Below are positions 1 to 7,645 of a stretch of 64,000 bases of DNA, piece by piece. The translations under genes and the position numbers were made by a program. A model generated the notes under the pieces. The model saw nothing but the letters and a program-made list of their open reading frames with translations, searched no databases and was not told where the DNA came from. Each line of letters begins with the position of its first letter. Position 1 is the first letter of the stretch. Location: the NCBI RefSeq assembly GCF_016904955.1, contig NZ_JADIKE010000039.1:1-64000 (forward strand), given 5' to 3'. Source of the stretch: Dyella flava. Lineage in GTDB: Bacteria; Pseudomonadota; Gammaproteobacteria; Xanthomonadales; Rhodanobacteraceae.

Positions 1-81
1 CGCCTCTATCCGTTCCAGGCGCGCATTACCTCCGCCGACCACAAGACCATCAATCAAGCTCATCGTGGGCTGTTTGCGCAT
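1..81 (-). CDS. N-terminus of unidentified protein, cut by window edge
   Basis: An open frame of 27 codons runs off the left edge of the window. It begins at ATG 79-81 on the minus strand, preceded by GAGGAA six bases upstream, which is a convincing ribosome binding site. The visible N-terminus reads MRKQPTMSLIDGLVVGGGNA and ends in a polar, possibly helical stretch (ARLERIEA). A second in-frame ATG at 63 is an alternative start. No family can be assigned from so short a fragment. The gene is inferred to be real from the binding site and open frame only. Confidence 0.4.
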   Translation of the reverse strand, partial: MRKQPTMSLIDGLVVGGGNARLERIEA

Positions 82-518
82 CGCCGTTCCTCTTCGTCGG
101 ATGGGGATAGTTTTGCAAACATCCCGCGAACGCGGGAATCCACTGTTGCTCTTTCCGCTTCGAACATAGAGCAGCCCAGTGCCTCGTCGTCACGTAGCCT
201 TCACGCCGCCCCTTAATTTCCCTTGCTAGCATTCGCAGTGGGGATCCAGTTCTAAGGAAAAGAACAGGGGGATAAAGAAGCTCTTCACGTGGCGGCGTCC
301 GCCACGTTACTGGCTGTTCGTGCACCGGCGAGCACCAAGTGGATCAGCGTTGCCAAAGACTGCGAAGAGGCACACTTCGTCGGTGGCAGTCGATTTATGC
401 CTGGATTGGCTGCATGGTGCTCTTCTTTGTAATGAGCTTTTCCCTTTACTTAGTTAGCTGAGCTAGAGGGTATCTAGAGTAATGACGATGTCTACCGTTC
501 CAGCAAAGGAGGTGAGGT
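82..518. other. Gene-free stretch with two hairpins
   Basis: No convincing gene lies here. A short palindrome (TCCCGCG, AA, CGCGGGA) sits at 122-137 and looks like the end of the dispersed 'CCCGCGAACGCGGGAATCC' intergenic repeats seen in many gammaproteobacteria. A perfect 9-bp stem with a 3-base loop lies at 287-307 (ACGTGGCGG/CCGCCACGT). A frame on the minus strand at 50-325 is mostly translated repeat and is not supported. Confidence 0.4.
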
Positions 519-746
519 ATGGCTAGATGTACAGGCACGACAAATCTTGAAATTCATCATAAGCGTCGTGATGGCGGCGATGATTTGGGTAACGCGGAAG
601 TTCTTTGCCAAGCGTGTCACTCTGACACATCTACCTATGGCGTTCCTGGTAGGAGTCCACCTGCGTTTAGCAAGGCGACCAAAGACAGTGCACTTAAGAG
701 AGCGGGAAACCGATGTGAATGCACCAGAAGCGGCGGGTGTCATTAG
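519..746 (+). CDS. Small HNH-nuclease-like protein (75 aa)
   Basis: The ATG at 519 is preceded by AAAGGAGGTGAGGT, an excellent ribosome binding site. Residues about 10-38 carry an HNH-type core: LEIHHK, then GG..L.NAEVLCQACH, which matches the His-His, Asn and terminal CxxCH elements of HNH endonucleases. Only one cysteine (Cys4) remains of the usual first zinc pair. The C-terminus (ALKRAGNRCECTRSGGCH) looks like the start of a second zinc-binding half that stops at a TAG, so the protein may be truncated. HNH proteins of this type cut DNA; activity here is uncertain. A REP-like hairpin follows directly. The surrounding DNA is AT-richer than the rest of the window. Confidence 0.7.
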   Translation: MARCTGTTNLEIHHKRRDGGDDLGNAEVLCQACHSDTSTYGVPGRSPPAFSKATKDSALKRAGNRCECTRSGGCH

Positions 747-769
747 GGAGCCAGAGACGAAGAAATAAT

Positions 770-821
770 GGGACGGAACACTTTTCTCGAAAATAGATCG
801 TTGGGAAAGTGTTCTGTCCCC
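770..821. repeat. REP-like imperfect inverted repeat
   Basis: Two arms of about 17 bp pair with one or two mismatches: GGGACGGAACACTTTTC at 770-786 and GGAAAGTGTTCTGTCCCC at the right end, separated by about 18 bases. The stem begins with GGAC, one of the two tetranucleotides reported at the base of REP elements mobilised by RAYT transposases. No RAYT gene is in the window. It could also terminate transcription of the HNH gene, but there is no T-tract. Confidence 0.55.
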
Positions 822-928
822 TTACCAGATTCCTTCGTTCAAATAGCGTAAGGGGAAGAACGTTTTTTCGGATGTGGGGCTGTCTCTCTATGGATTCGCT
901 CGATACATAAGAGCTAACAGGATGGCGC

Positions 929-1570
929 ATGAAAGATGTTGTCGCATTACTACGAACAGGTGGGGCGCTCGCCTATCTAGTGCTTGCTCTATTCGCGTTG
1001 CCGGTGCTGGCTAGGGGAATGTTTGCACTAAAACGTAGTAGGAGTCAGGAGCGCAAGGAATTTCTGGAGCTATGGAAAGATGGCGACAAGGCCGATGATT
1101 TCTGGCTGGAACTTATGATCCGCCATTGCTTTGGCGAGGCACTTCCAGCGGTGCTGGTGCGACGTGTCATGTGCTTTCCCGCAGCCCCTTCGAAGTTGGC
1201 CAGCCTGGCGCGATCCTGGTCTTTGCTTACTTACGATACGGAAATGGGTCGTTTGGAGTGGAGAAGCAGATGGAGAGAGGTATGGAGATGGAGGGGTGTC
1301 GAGTTGCGCGTCTTTGAGGCGCTGTATATGGTGCTTGGCTCCGTTGGCCTGCTATCTGTCTGGGCTTGGTTCATCCTTTCAGAGAGAATATTTCTTGAGA
1401 GTTCGTCGGGTCTCGTGGCCGCCGCCATGATCTTGCCTCATCTGGTAAATCTCGACTCAGCCAACGATGCATTTAAAGAGCTGTCGCCGTTGCTTGCCCA
1501 CAAAGAAGGGCTCCGGGTTGATGTATCCCCTAAGCGAATAAATGAGCTGGAAGTGGTTGAGCCGAATTAA
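929..1570 (+). CDS. Hypothetical membrane protein (213 aa)
   Basis: I do not recognise a family. The N-terminus has one hydrophobic helix (about residues 12-30, rich in Leu/Ala), followed by a basic stretch and a cytoplasmic-looking Trp/Arg-rich middle (about 40-125). Two further hydrophobic segments lie near residues 132-152 and 158-176, and the tail is short and charged. The start at ATG 929 has no strong binding site (CAGGATGGCGC upstream gives a weak GGATG). Codon use and base composition are AT-richer than in the genes after 5 kb, which suggests acquisition together with the HNH and DUF2971-like neighbours. Confidence 0.6.
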   Translation: MKDVVALLRTGGALAYLVLALFALPVLARGMFALKRSRSQERKEFLELWKDGDKADDFWLELMIRHCFGEALPAVLVRRVMCFPAAPSKLASLARSWSLLTYDTEMGRLEWRSRWREVWRWRGVELRVFEALYMVLGSVGLLSVWAWFILSERIFLESSSGLVAAAMILPHLVNLDSANDAFKELSPLLAHKEGLRVDVSPKRINELEVVEPN

Positions 1571-1677
1571 CTACTTCGGATCTATTTGTCAGTCTCGCCC
1601 GTTGCATCGATATTTGTTTTTGCACGCATCTAAATTTTCGGATTGAAAGTCAAACGCGTTCTGTAAAGGGGGAGACC

Positions 1678-2304
1678 TTGGGAGCTACGTTGAGGCGATA
1701 TACCGAAATTCCTTATGTCATAGACTTGCTTCAGACAAGGGCTCTTGTGTTGGTAAATCCCAAGGCCTGGGATGACCGGAACGATTCTTTCTATATTGAG
1801 CAGTATGCACGCTCAGTTGGCCTCCGCCGCACTTACGCTTTGTGTTTGACGGAAGCTCCAGAGACCTACCACCACTGGCGAGTGTTTTCACATGGTAGTG
1901 GAGGGGCATGCATTACCTTCGATAAGGAAAAGTTGATCAAGTATGCGGCCAAGATTAAGGGGCTACGCGCCGAGAGTGTTCGATACAGGACTATCGCTCA
2001 GTTGAGAAGAAAGCCACCTGCTACAGAAGATCTTCCATTTCTCAAACGCCACGCTTACACGGATGAACATGAATTCAGGCTTTTCTATGGCTCGACGAAG
2101 AAGAAGGCAGAACCGACGGTTCGTATGCCCGTTCCGCTTTCTGCAATTGAACGAATAACACTGAGCCCTTGGCTGCCTAGGTCGGTTGCCCTTCAGGTGA
2201 AAGGCACACTCAAGGCGATCAAGGGGTGTGGTGGGTTAGAGATTTACAGATCCACGTTAGTCGAGAACGATGTGTGGAAAGGCTTCGCGGACAATGGCGC
2301 ATAG
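1678..2304 (+). CDS. DUF2971-like protein (208 aa)
   Basis: The pattern resembles DUF2971: an N-terminal YTEIPYVIDLLQTRALVLVNP, a 'WDDRNDSF' element, then ALCLTEAPETYHHWRVFSHG and GGACITFD, which match the family's 'lS.t......MWshY....gicI.Fd' core. A later KRHAYTDEHEFRLFY matches the family's 'K...y..E.E.R' region. DUF2971 proteins are often found in variable or defence-like regions, but their activity is unknown. The start is TTG at 1678 with AAAGGGGGAG six bases upstream, and no better start is visible. It lies in the AT-richer left end of the window. Confidence 0.7.
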   Translation: MGATLRRYTEIPYVIDLLQTRALVLVNPKAWDDRNDSFYIEQYARSVGLRRTYALCLTEAPETYHHWRVFSHGSGGACITFDKEKLIKYAAKIKGLRAESVRYRTIAQLRRKPPATEDLPFLKRHAYTDEHEFRLFYGSTKKKAEPTVRMPVPLSAIERITLSPWLPRSVALQVKGTLKAIKGCGGLEIYRSTLVENDVWKGFADNGA

Positions 2305-2356
2305 CAAGAATAGGAAGGTGGTTTGACTCCCTGTGCCTTATTTACGCGTGGTCCCG

Positions 2357-2569
2357 TTAACCCTTCCGCAGTGGATCGAGCAGAGGCCGCAGTCCGTTGT
2401 GATCGAGTTCGAGCATCAAGGCCAGCAGATTGCCCAGATCACCGCGCGGGAAACCCTTGCGTGCAAACCAGGCGAGGTAGGCGCCGGGTAGGTCAGCGAT
2501 CAGGCGGCCCTGATATTTGCCGTAGGGCATGGTGACGGTTACCAGCCGCTGTAAATCTTCGGGTTTCAC
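2357..2569 (-). CDS. DUF3820 family protein (70 aa)
   Basis: This short soluble protein has the DUF3820 signature: MPYGKYQGRLIADLP followed by YLAWFARKGFP and a C-terminal leucine-rich helix (LLALMLELDHNGL). The family is sometimes annotated as a putative quorum-sensing-regulated factor, but its function is not established. It is monocistronic, with the DUF2971-like gene ending 52 bp away on the opposite strand. The length matches the family. Confidence 0.85.
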   Translation of the reverse strand: MKPEDLQRLVTVTMPYGKYQGRLIADLPGAYLAWFARKGFPRGDLGNLLALMLELDHNGLRPLLDPLRKG

Positions 2570-2720
2570 GTGGTTGTGTTCAATGTGATAAGAGGCGAGG
2601 GAAGTTCAAGGCGGGGCGTACTTTAATTGACGTGCGGCACGCTTGCCATGAAGTGAACTTGGGATCCCTTTTGTCACACCTTGAGGTAACGATTAAAGGC
2701 GCTTGGGTGGTTCATCAAGT

Positions 2721-2752
2721 CACAAGGCGGGAAGCGCCGTTCCCGCCTTGTG
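2721..2752. terminator. Perfect 13-bp hairpin, possible terminator
   Basis: CACAAGGCGGGAA and TTCCCGCCTTGTG form a perfect 13-bp stem around a 6-base loop. It lies 66 bp past the stop codon of the minus-strand secreted protein that ends at 2818. There is no T-tract on either strand, so intrinsic termination is uncertain; it may instead stabilise the mRNA 3' end. Confidence 0.5.
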
Positions 2753-2817
2753 TATCTTAGAAGACGAACTTGATCAATCCAGCAGCCTTCTAAACTTCGG
2801 CTGGAGGGGCTGCGCAT

Positions 2818-3354
2818 TTACATGCCACCCTCAATCGACCTGCTGAATTGATTCTCTTGCCGTGCATACACCAGGTCACTTTTGACGAGCTTCAGGGTTT
2901 GCGGCAAGTCGGACGGATCCAGCTTGGTTTGCGCAACGCCGATGTTGAACACGCTGAGTTCGCGGTTTCCCTTGCACAGAGCCGATGCGACGAGCACATC
3001 ACCCGCACCGATGTTATGGACCGTTTTCAGCACGGGATTCGCCGTGCAGTATTCGCCTTTGAAAGGACGTTCATTTCCCCCGACATAGAGGACGATGCGT
3101 GTGGTGGCGGGGTTAATCGTGCCATTGCCCGGCTTGCTGGCGCGCGAGGCGTTTGCGGCCAAGATCGACTGGTTGGTGACTGTCGGTGCCTGATCGTGCA
3201 ATTCGATGGCAACAGTATTGCCCTGATGCGTGGGTGCCTGCTGTGCGTGCGATACGCCTGCGATCACGGCAAGGGATAGAGCGAGCAGACGCAGACCAGA
3301 AACGGCGAATTTACCGCGAATGGACGATTGTGCAATGTGGGTTGAAGTAGTCAT
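2818..3354 (-). CDS. Hypothetical secreted protein (178 aa)
   Basis: The N-terminus is a typical Sec signal peptide: a polar, basic n-region (to about residue 20), a hydrophobic core (LRLLALSLAVIAGV) and a probable cut after SHA near residue 37. The mature part has two cysteines (in EYCTANP and SALCKGN) spaced about 24 residues, which could form a disulphide. No family is recognised. The start has GGAG nine bases upstream, and a perfect hairpin (3377-3399) lies just upstream of that. Confidence 0.65.
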   Translation of the reverse strand: MTTSTHIAQSSIRGKFAVSGLRLLALSLAVIAGVSHAQQAPTHQGNTVAIELHDQAPTVTNQSILAANASRASKPGNGTINPATTRIVLYVGGNERPFKGEYCTANPVLKTVHNIGAGDVLVASALCKGNRELSVFNIGVAQTKLDPSDLPQTLKLVKSDLVYARQENQFSRSIEGGM

Positions 3355-3376
3355 GATAAATATCTCCAGGTTGTTT

Positions 3377-3399
3377 CACGACGAAGCATTTTCGTCGTG
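3377..3399. promoter_or_regulatory. Hairpin in 5' leader of secreted-protein gene
   Basis: CACGACGAA and TTCGTCGTG form a 9-bp perfect stem with a 5-base loop. It is about 20 bases upstream of the GGAG ribosome binding site of the minus-strand gene starting at 3354. It could be an operator palindrome or a leader structure that affects translation. Confidence 0.35.
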
Positions 3400-3917
3400 A
3401 GTGGTATCTGACGTCTTTTCGATGTGGATACCGGTGAGATGAATTTGAGGTCACGAGGTCAAGGTGTTTCCTTGAACGCAGGGCCATTCTGCGGCAACTG
3501 GATTCTGACTAAAAATGCATTGTTTATAGTAAATGGATGCCTTTTTGATATGGCATGGCACGAGGCTCCTCTCGAGGCAATCCCTCGCTCGTAAGCTGCA
3601 TGAGAGTGGGATGCGCGGACCGTACGGCGCGCTGTATGTAAATTATCGGGGTTTGCTGCGGTCTGTTTTCGGCGAGCAGCTTTACTGGCCGGACGCGACA
3701 GCGTGCGGTGTTACAGATCACGTATCGAGATGTCGCCGCCGACTCGCCGCACAATCATCGAAAGAGCGGTTCCAGGTTGACTTATCAATCCGGTAGCCGG
3801 AGCAGAGGTGGCTTGGTTTACTAAGGCATCTATTTTTTTATTGGAACAGTGACGGTAATAGGTGTCGTTACTTTGATTTCTAAGGACCCGCTACTCCACT
3901 TATCACGCAGTGTTCCC
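3400..3917. other. Gene-free stretch
   Basis: No gene is supported here. A plus-strand frame at 3533-3796 (87 codons) has no ribosome binding site and no recognisable motif; opposite-strand frames overlap it. No repeat or clear terminator was seen. Confidence 0.35.
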
Positions 3918-4286
3918 TCATGATGGTTTCGGCCTCCATGCAAGCCACGCCAGCGTGGCGGCCAGCAGGGTCATAACCAGCGGAAACATGGGATTGAAGA
4001 GCGCCTTGGCATAACACAGGTAAGTGCCGAGGCCTACCGTGCAGGTAATGATGAGAGCTCCCAAGGATGTCCAGCGTGGTATGAAGATGAGTAGTGCTCC
4101 TGCGATATCCAGTGCGCCGCTGAAATAACGAAACCATTGGCCCCAGCCGATGGCGTCGAAGAATGGAAGGGTTCCCATGGTTCCGGTGACCTTTTCGATG
4201 CCGATTCCAAGAAAGGTCACGCCCAGCAGGATTCTGAGAATCCAGGTGATGACGCGACGCGCTTTGCCGGTTGTCTGCGAGGTCAT
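3918..4286 (-). CDS. DoxX-like membrane protein (122 aa)
   Basis: Four hydrophobic helices fill the protein: ILRILLGVTFLGIGIEKVTG, then FFDAIGWGQWFRYFSGALDIAGALLI, a third (LGALIITCTVGLGTYL) and a fourth near the C-terminus. The arrangement matches the DoxX/DoxD-like family of small four-helix membrane proteins. The family is linked to redox or oxidative-stress functions in some bacteria, but the role here is unknown. I chose the ATG at 4286 because GAGAAG lies just before it; an upstream in-frame ATG at 4355 would add 23 polar residues and has weaker support. Confidence 0.8.
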   Translation of the reverse strand: MTSQTTGKARRVITWILRILLGVTFLGIGIEKVTGTMGTLPFFDAIGWGQWFRYFSGALDIAGALLIFIPRWTSLGALIITCTVGLGTYLCYAKALFNPMFPLVMTLLAATLAWLAWRPKPS

Positions 4287-4363
4287 GGTCTTCTCGAGGT
4301 CAAGAACGGGATCAGGTTTACTAGCGGTCAAGGTGCCCTGAGATAAGTGAGCCATCTATTGCG

Positions 4364-4387
4364 TGAGGGCAGCCGTAGCTGCCCTCA
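4364..4387. terminator. Hairpin, possible terminator
   Basis: TGAGGGCAG and CTGCCCTCA form a perfect 9-bp stem with a 6-base loop. It lies 20 bp past the stop codon of the minus-strand membrane protein ending at 4407. No T-tract follows, so this is a moderate call. Confidence 0.5.
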
Positions 4388-4406
4388 TAGGAACATGCAA
4401 ATTCCG

Positions 4407-5306
4407 TCAAGCGACCAAGGGTTCGGCGAATCCCGGCTCGACGTCGTCGCCGCACACGTCACGCCATAGGTGATACGCCACCCCGTACATCGCCGTGATC
4501 ACCAGGAGCAGCAGCGCGATGTAGAGCGGAATGATCAGCACCAACACCAATGCGCCGACCAGTTTGCCGATCAGGGCGAGCAGAAAGGCGGCTATGCCGA
4601 TGCAGAGAGCAGCGGCGATCCAGACAAGGATGAGACCCAAGGCAAGCATGAGCAGCGGCAACAGGTTTTTTACTGCGCCGATCATGCCGTCGCCGATGGC
4701 ACCGAACACGCCGCGGTTGCCAAGTGCCACCTGGCCAAGGCCGATCGAATGAAAACCGACCATGAAAATGGCGACCAACATGATGAGTAAAAAGGTGATC
4801 CCGAAACCGTCGGGCAATGTTGTCGGTGGCAGTTGATGATTGGCGCGTGCGGTCAGCACTTGCATGTACCAGTGGGCGACGCCGCCCCCTGTCAATGTGA
4901 AGACGGCGACGAGCATGGCGGCGTAAATCAACAGCATTACTACTCCAAAGCCGATCACGCGAAGTGCATTGCCTTCTCGATAGGGCCTGAAGATGTCAAC
5001 CGCGCGGGCGGGAAGCCCACGTTCTGCGGCGTCGATCACTAGCAGGTAGCCCGCGTAGAGCGGGAACACGAGCAGGCTGATCAGCATGGATAGCGCTGCC
5101 ATCCAGCCGAAGAAGGTCGGTTGCATTGGCATGCCCGAATGCAGTGCCTGAAATTGCATGGTGGTTGAGATGAGCGCCGGGATGAGCACGGCCAGCATCA
5201 GAAGGCCTGCCGCACCGAAGAGTGGCTTCGGATGGCGGATGCCCGCACTGATGCCGCGATTGAGCCAATCAAAGCCGGCCGACGGTCCCCTGGATCGTGT
5301 TGCCAT
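4407..5306 (-). CDS. Multi-pass membrane protein, BPSS1780-like
   Basis: The protein (299 aa) has about six hydrophobic segments separated by short loops, with a conserved-looking 'YLLVIDAAERGLPARAVDIFRPYREG' type region and a late 'HSIGLGQVALGN' loop. The layout resembles BPSS1780/DUF2189-type integral membrane proteins of unknown function. I chose the ATG at 5306, with a GGGGGA-rich stretch upstream. A longer frame extends to 5717, but its extra part runs through a dispersed intergenic repeat (5420-5543) and is not coding. The acidic C-terminus (DDVEPGFAEPLVA) is probably cytoplasmic. Confidence 0.65.
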   Translation of the reverse strand: MATRSRGPSAGFDWLNRGISAGIRHPKPLFGAAGLLMLAVLIPALISTTMQFQALHSGMPMQPTFFGWMAALSMLISLLVFPLYAGYLLVIDAAERGLPARAVDIFRPYREGNALRVIGFGVVMLLIYAAMLVAVFTLTGGGVAHWYMQVLTARANHQLPPTTLPDGFGITFLLIMLVAIFMVGFHSIGLGQVALGNRGVFGAIGDGMIGAVKNLLPLLMLALGLILVWIAAALCIGIAAFLLALIGKLVGALVLVLIIPLYIALLLLVITAMYGVAYHLWRDVCGDDVEPGFAEPLVA

Positions 5307-5882
5307 GGTGTCGATTCCCCCGATGAGCGGCGCCCCCGCGCCGTGCTGGTTGAGCATAGCAAGCTCACTGGGTTGGGGAGGGTGAGGGGGCGGGCCGAGG
5401 TGTTCGCGTGCTTTTTGATCGTCGTCCGGGCGAAGGCCGGCACCCAGTGACTCTGAGGCAACAAAGACGCTAGGTCCCGGCCTTCCTCGCTCCTCAAAGC
5501 GGGGCACATCCATGTGCCCTCCCCGCGTGCGCCGGGACGACGGTAAGGTGGTTTGAAAAGTCGGGGAGGCTTGGATAACTCTCAAATTTCGTTGGAGTCG
5601 TCGAGCACAAAAATGGGGAATCTCAGGCGTTGCGCCCGGGTGCACTCGGCCATCCTGGGTCGTAAAAAAATACGAAGCGATGCTGGCGCCCACGGCTATG
5701 GACAAGTCTCCAGGCATCTATAGCGAGGGCTTTTCAGCCAACAGCGAATCGCGCATGATTTTGCCAGCGTCGCAAGACGCTGCAGGGTAGGGGGAAGTGA
5801 ACGTTGGATGCCTTACTGGACGAGTTCCAGCGCGGCGGCGTGGCGCTACCCCAGGGATGTCAACAGCGCTAGGGGGATCGGT
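5307..5882. other. Intergenic region between divergent genes
   Basis: This stretch separates the minus-strand membrane protein from the plus-strand lipoprotein at 5883. It holds the repeat at 5420-5543 and otherwise shows no gene. The remaining 340 bp may contain both promoters, but no site stands out. Confidence 0.35.
5420..5543. repeat. Dispersed palindromic intergenic repeat, copy 1
   Basis: The element starts CGTCGTCCGGGCGAAGGCCGG and ends in GCCGGGACGACGG, so the ends are inverted repeats. A close copy in the same orientation lies at 17129-17253, sharing TCCCGGCCTTCCTCGCTCCT and GGGCACATCCATGTGCC nearly unchanged. A diverged copy is at 47549-47684. It carries no gene; open frames across it are artefacts. 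Confidence 0.8.
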
Positions 5883-6650
5883 ATGAAGCTTAAATTGATC
5901 GTGGGCGTTGCACTTTGCGGTGCGACCGCCAGTCTGCTGTCGGGTTGCATACAAAAGGTGCAGGTCAAGGATGTCCAGCAGGACAAGGCCGGTTTTCTCG
6001 CCAGTCACTTTTCGCCAAGCAGCTTATCGACTGGCTTGTACAAAACGATCACTGACGCAGACAGCGGGCAGGTGAGTTTCAAGCGGGTCGTGTACCAGCT
6101 CAGCTGGGACAACGATATCGCAGAGAAGGACAAGACCTACAAAACCTCTGAAACGTACACGCTTACCAATGTGGGCAATGGTCTTGTCGAGGTGATGATG
6201 GAGAGCTCGCGCAATGGTGTGCCGGTCTCCCAGGCCTATCAACTCAGTTATCGAAACATGCTCCCCATCAAAGGCCAATCGATGAACCTGGGCGCCAACA
6301 TTGCGCCGATGGAAATGGAGATGAAGAGTTTCCAGCACTTCGACCCCATTTCGTCGTTCAGGAACGGGCTGGAATACAAGTATGAGTACGGAACCTCGGT
6401 GCAGATTATGAATTTCCACGATGGCCGTACATCGTGCGTGCGTGGTGACGCACAGCCGGCCTCGGAATTGAACGCAACCCTCACGGGCGAAGCGTGGACG
6501 ATAAGCTGCCAATTCTTCAATCAAAACGGCGTCGTTCAGTCGAAGGCAAATTTCGCTTATTTGGAAAGCTACGGTATAGCCGTCACCTTGCATGTGGAAT
6601 CGGCAGCAACCATCAACGAAGCCAAGATCGCTTCGTTTACGGTCGAATAG
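5883..6650 (+). CDS. Hypothetical lipoprotein (255 aa)
   Basis: The signal peptide ends in a clear lipobox (ASLLSGC, Cys about residue 22), so the mature protein is lipidated and membrane anchored. The remainder is soluble, with two later cysteines (TSCVRGD and TISCQFF) that may pair, and it is rich in beta-type sequence. I do not recognise the family. The ATG at 5883 follows AGGGGGA; a longer frame from 5808 would bury the signal peptide and is rejected. Confidence 0.75.
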   Translation: MKLKLIVGVALCGATASLLSGCIQKVQVKDVQQDKAGFLASHFSPSSLSTGLYKTITDADSGQVSFKRVVYQLSWDNDIAEKDKTYKTSETYTLTNVGNGLVEVMMESSRNGVPVSQAYQLSYRNMLPIKGQSMNLGANIAPMEMEMKSFQHFDPISSFRNGLEYKYEYGTSVQIMNFHDGRTSCVRGDAQPASELNATLTGEAWTISCQFFNQNGVVQSKANFAYLESYGIAVTLHVESAATINEAKIASFTVE

Positions 6651-6690
6651 CCAGTCGCCAAAAAGGGGCCTGAGGGATACCTACGGCCCC

Positions 6691-6735
6691 GAGTCGTCAT
6701 TCCCGCTTACGTGTTCGCAGGGAATGACGGCGACT
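6691..6735. repeat. Short palindromic repeat remnant
   Basis: CGTCATTCCC at 6695-6704 pairs perfectly with GGGAATGACG at 6720-6729 around a 15-base loop (GCTTACGTGTTCGCA). The ends resemble those of the dispersed repeats in this window and of 'GTCATTCCCGC...GGGAATGAC' repeats common in related genomes. It follows the lipoprotein stop by about 40 bp and may also act as a transcription or mRNA-stability signal. Confidence 0.55.
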
Positions 6736-6990
6736 CAAGATGAACCCATCTCGACGCGCACACTTTCGCATCGACCATTCGATCCCCCGCACTCGCCGGC
6801 TAAACGGGGTTCTATCTCGCCAGCGAGATCGCCGCAATAATTTGCGCCACTCTTTGACGCCATCTTGTCTACGGCAAGCTTGCCGTTTCGCTGAAAAGGA
6901 CTCGACGGCTTTCCGATGCGCAAATAGGCAGTTTGGTATCCTCTCCCGTTTAGCAGCGACAGCACTTTCAAGGCTTGGAGAAAGTCAGTT

Positions 6991-7572
6991 ATGACCATGC
7001 GTATACACGCCCTGTTGGCAACGATGGTGCTGTTGGCGGGATGTGCCACCGCCGACCCGGATATCACGGTGTTACATCGCATTCCCCACGGTGGCACGGT
7101 GGCCGTGGTGCCGTTCCAGGATTGCGCGGTCGCGAGTGATGCGGATTGTGCCGGCTCCGGAGCGACGGCCGGTTCCATTTTTGTCCGGGTGCTTTCGGAA
7201 AGGCCAGGGCTGCATGCGGTCGCGCTGCCCAGGCCGGTGGGTGCTGACGCTCAGCTTACGGACGCCGCGGCGGTCGCTTACGCCGCTAAAAAAGGCTACC
7301 GCTATGTGATCAATGGCGAGGTCCAGGATTATCACCGCGCCGGGCATCTGGCCATTCACGCGGATCGCGCGGGTGTCGCCGTGCGTGTCCTGAGCGTCAA
7401 GAACGGGCAGGCGTTGACGACTTATACCTATCAAGAGGATTCCAAGACTCATTTCACCTCGCCCGATGACATGCTGGAAGATATGGCCAAGCAGTTGGCT
7501 ACTTCCATCGTTGTTGAGCCAAAAAGGCAAAAGCAGGGTGATTTCATGATTTACAAGCCAAGTGGCGGCTAA
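6991..7572 (+). CDS. Hypothetical lipoprotein, CsgG/TolB-like character (193 aa)
   Basis: A short signal peptide ends in the lipobox LLAGC (Cys near residue 18). The mature part begins with a GGTVAVVPFQDC segment, resembling the 'vaVlpF' strand at the start of CsgG- and TolB-N-like outer-membrane lipoprotein domains. A segment GYRYVINGEVQDYHR follows ('yvi.G.v..y'), and then a strand pattern AVRVLSVKNGQALTTYTY typical of such proteins that combine trace components. The C-terminus is short and basic. The likely location is the periplasmic face of the inner or outer membrane. The family assignment is inference. Confidence 0.65.
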   Translation: MTMRIHALLATMVLLAGCATADPDITVLHRIPHGGTVAVVPFQDCAVASDADCAGSGATAGSIFVRVLSERPGLHAVALPRPVGADAQLTDAAAVAYAAKKGYRYVINGEVQDYHRAGHLAIHADRAGVAVRVLSVKNGQALTTYTYQEDSKTHFTSPDDMLEDMAKQLATSIVVEPKRQKQGDFMIYKPSGG

Positions 7573-7645
7573 GTCGGAAGAGTCGTTGTGGCTTCGTCGC
7601 CGAAAGTAGTGGTCGAGCCTAATCTTGAGAATGCAGGATAAAAGC

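Noticed and set aside
50..325. 91-codon minus-strand frame near the left edge
   Set aside because: Much of it (for example EQQWIPAFAG) is the translation of a common intergenic repeat.
3533..3796. 87-codon plus-strand frame in a gap
   Set aside because: No ribosome binding site, no known motif and overlapping frames on the other strand.
4407..5717. A 436-codon frame for the BPSS1780-like membrane protein
   Set aside because: The first 137 codons run through the dispersed repeat at 5420-5543, with no signal or helix; the ATG at 5306 with a GGGGGA stretch upstream is a better start.
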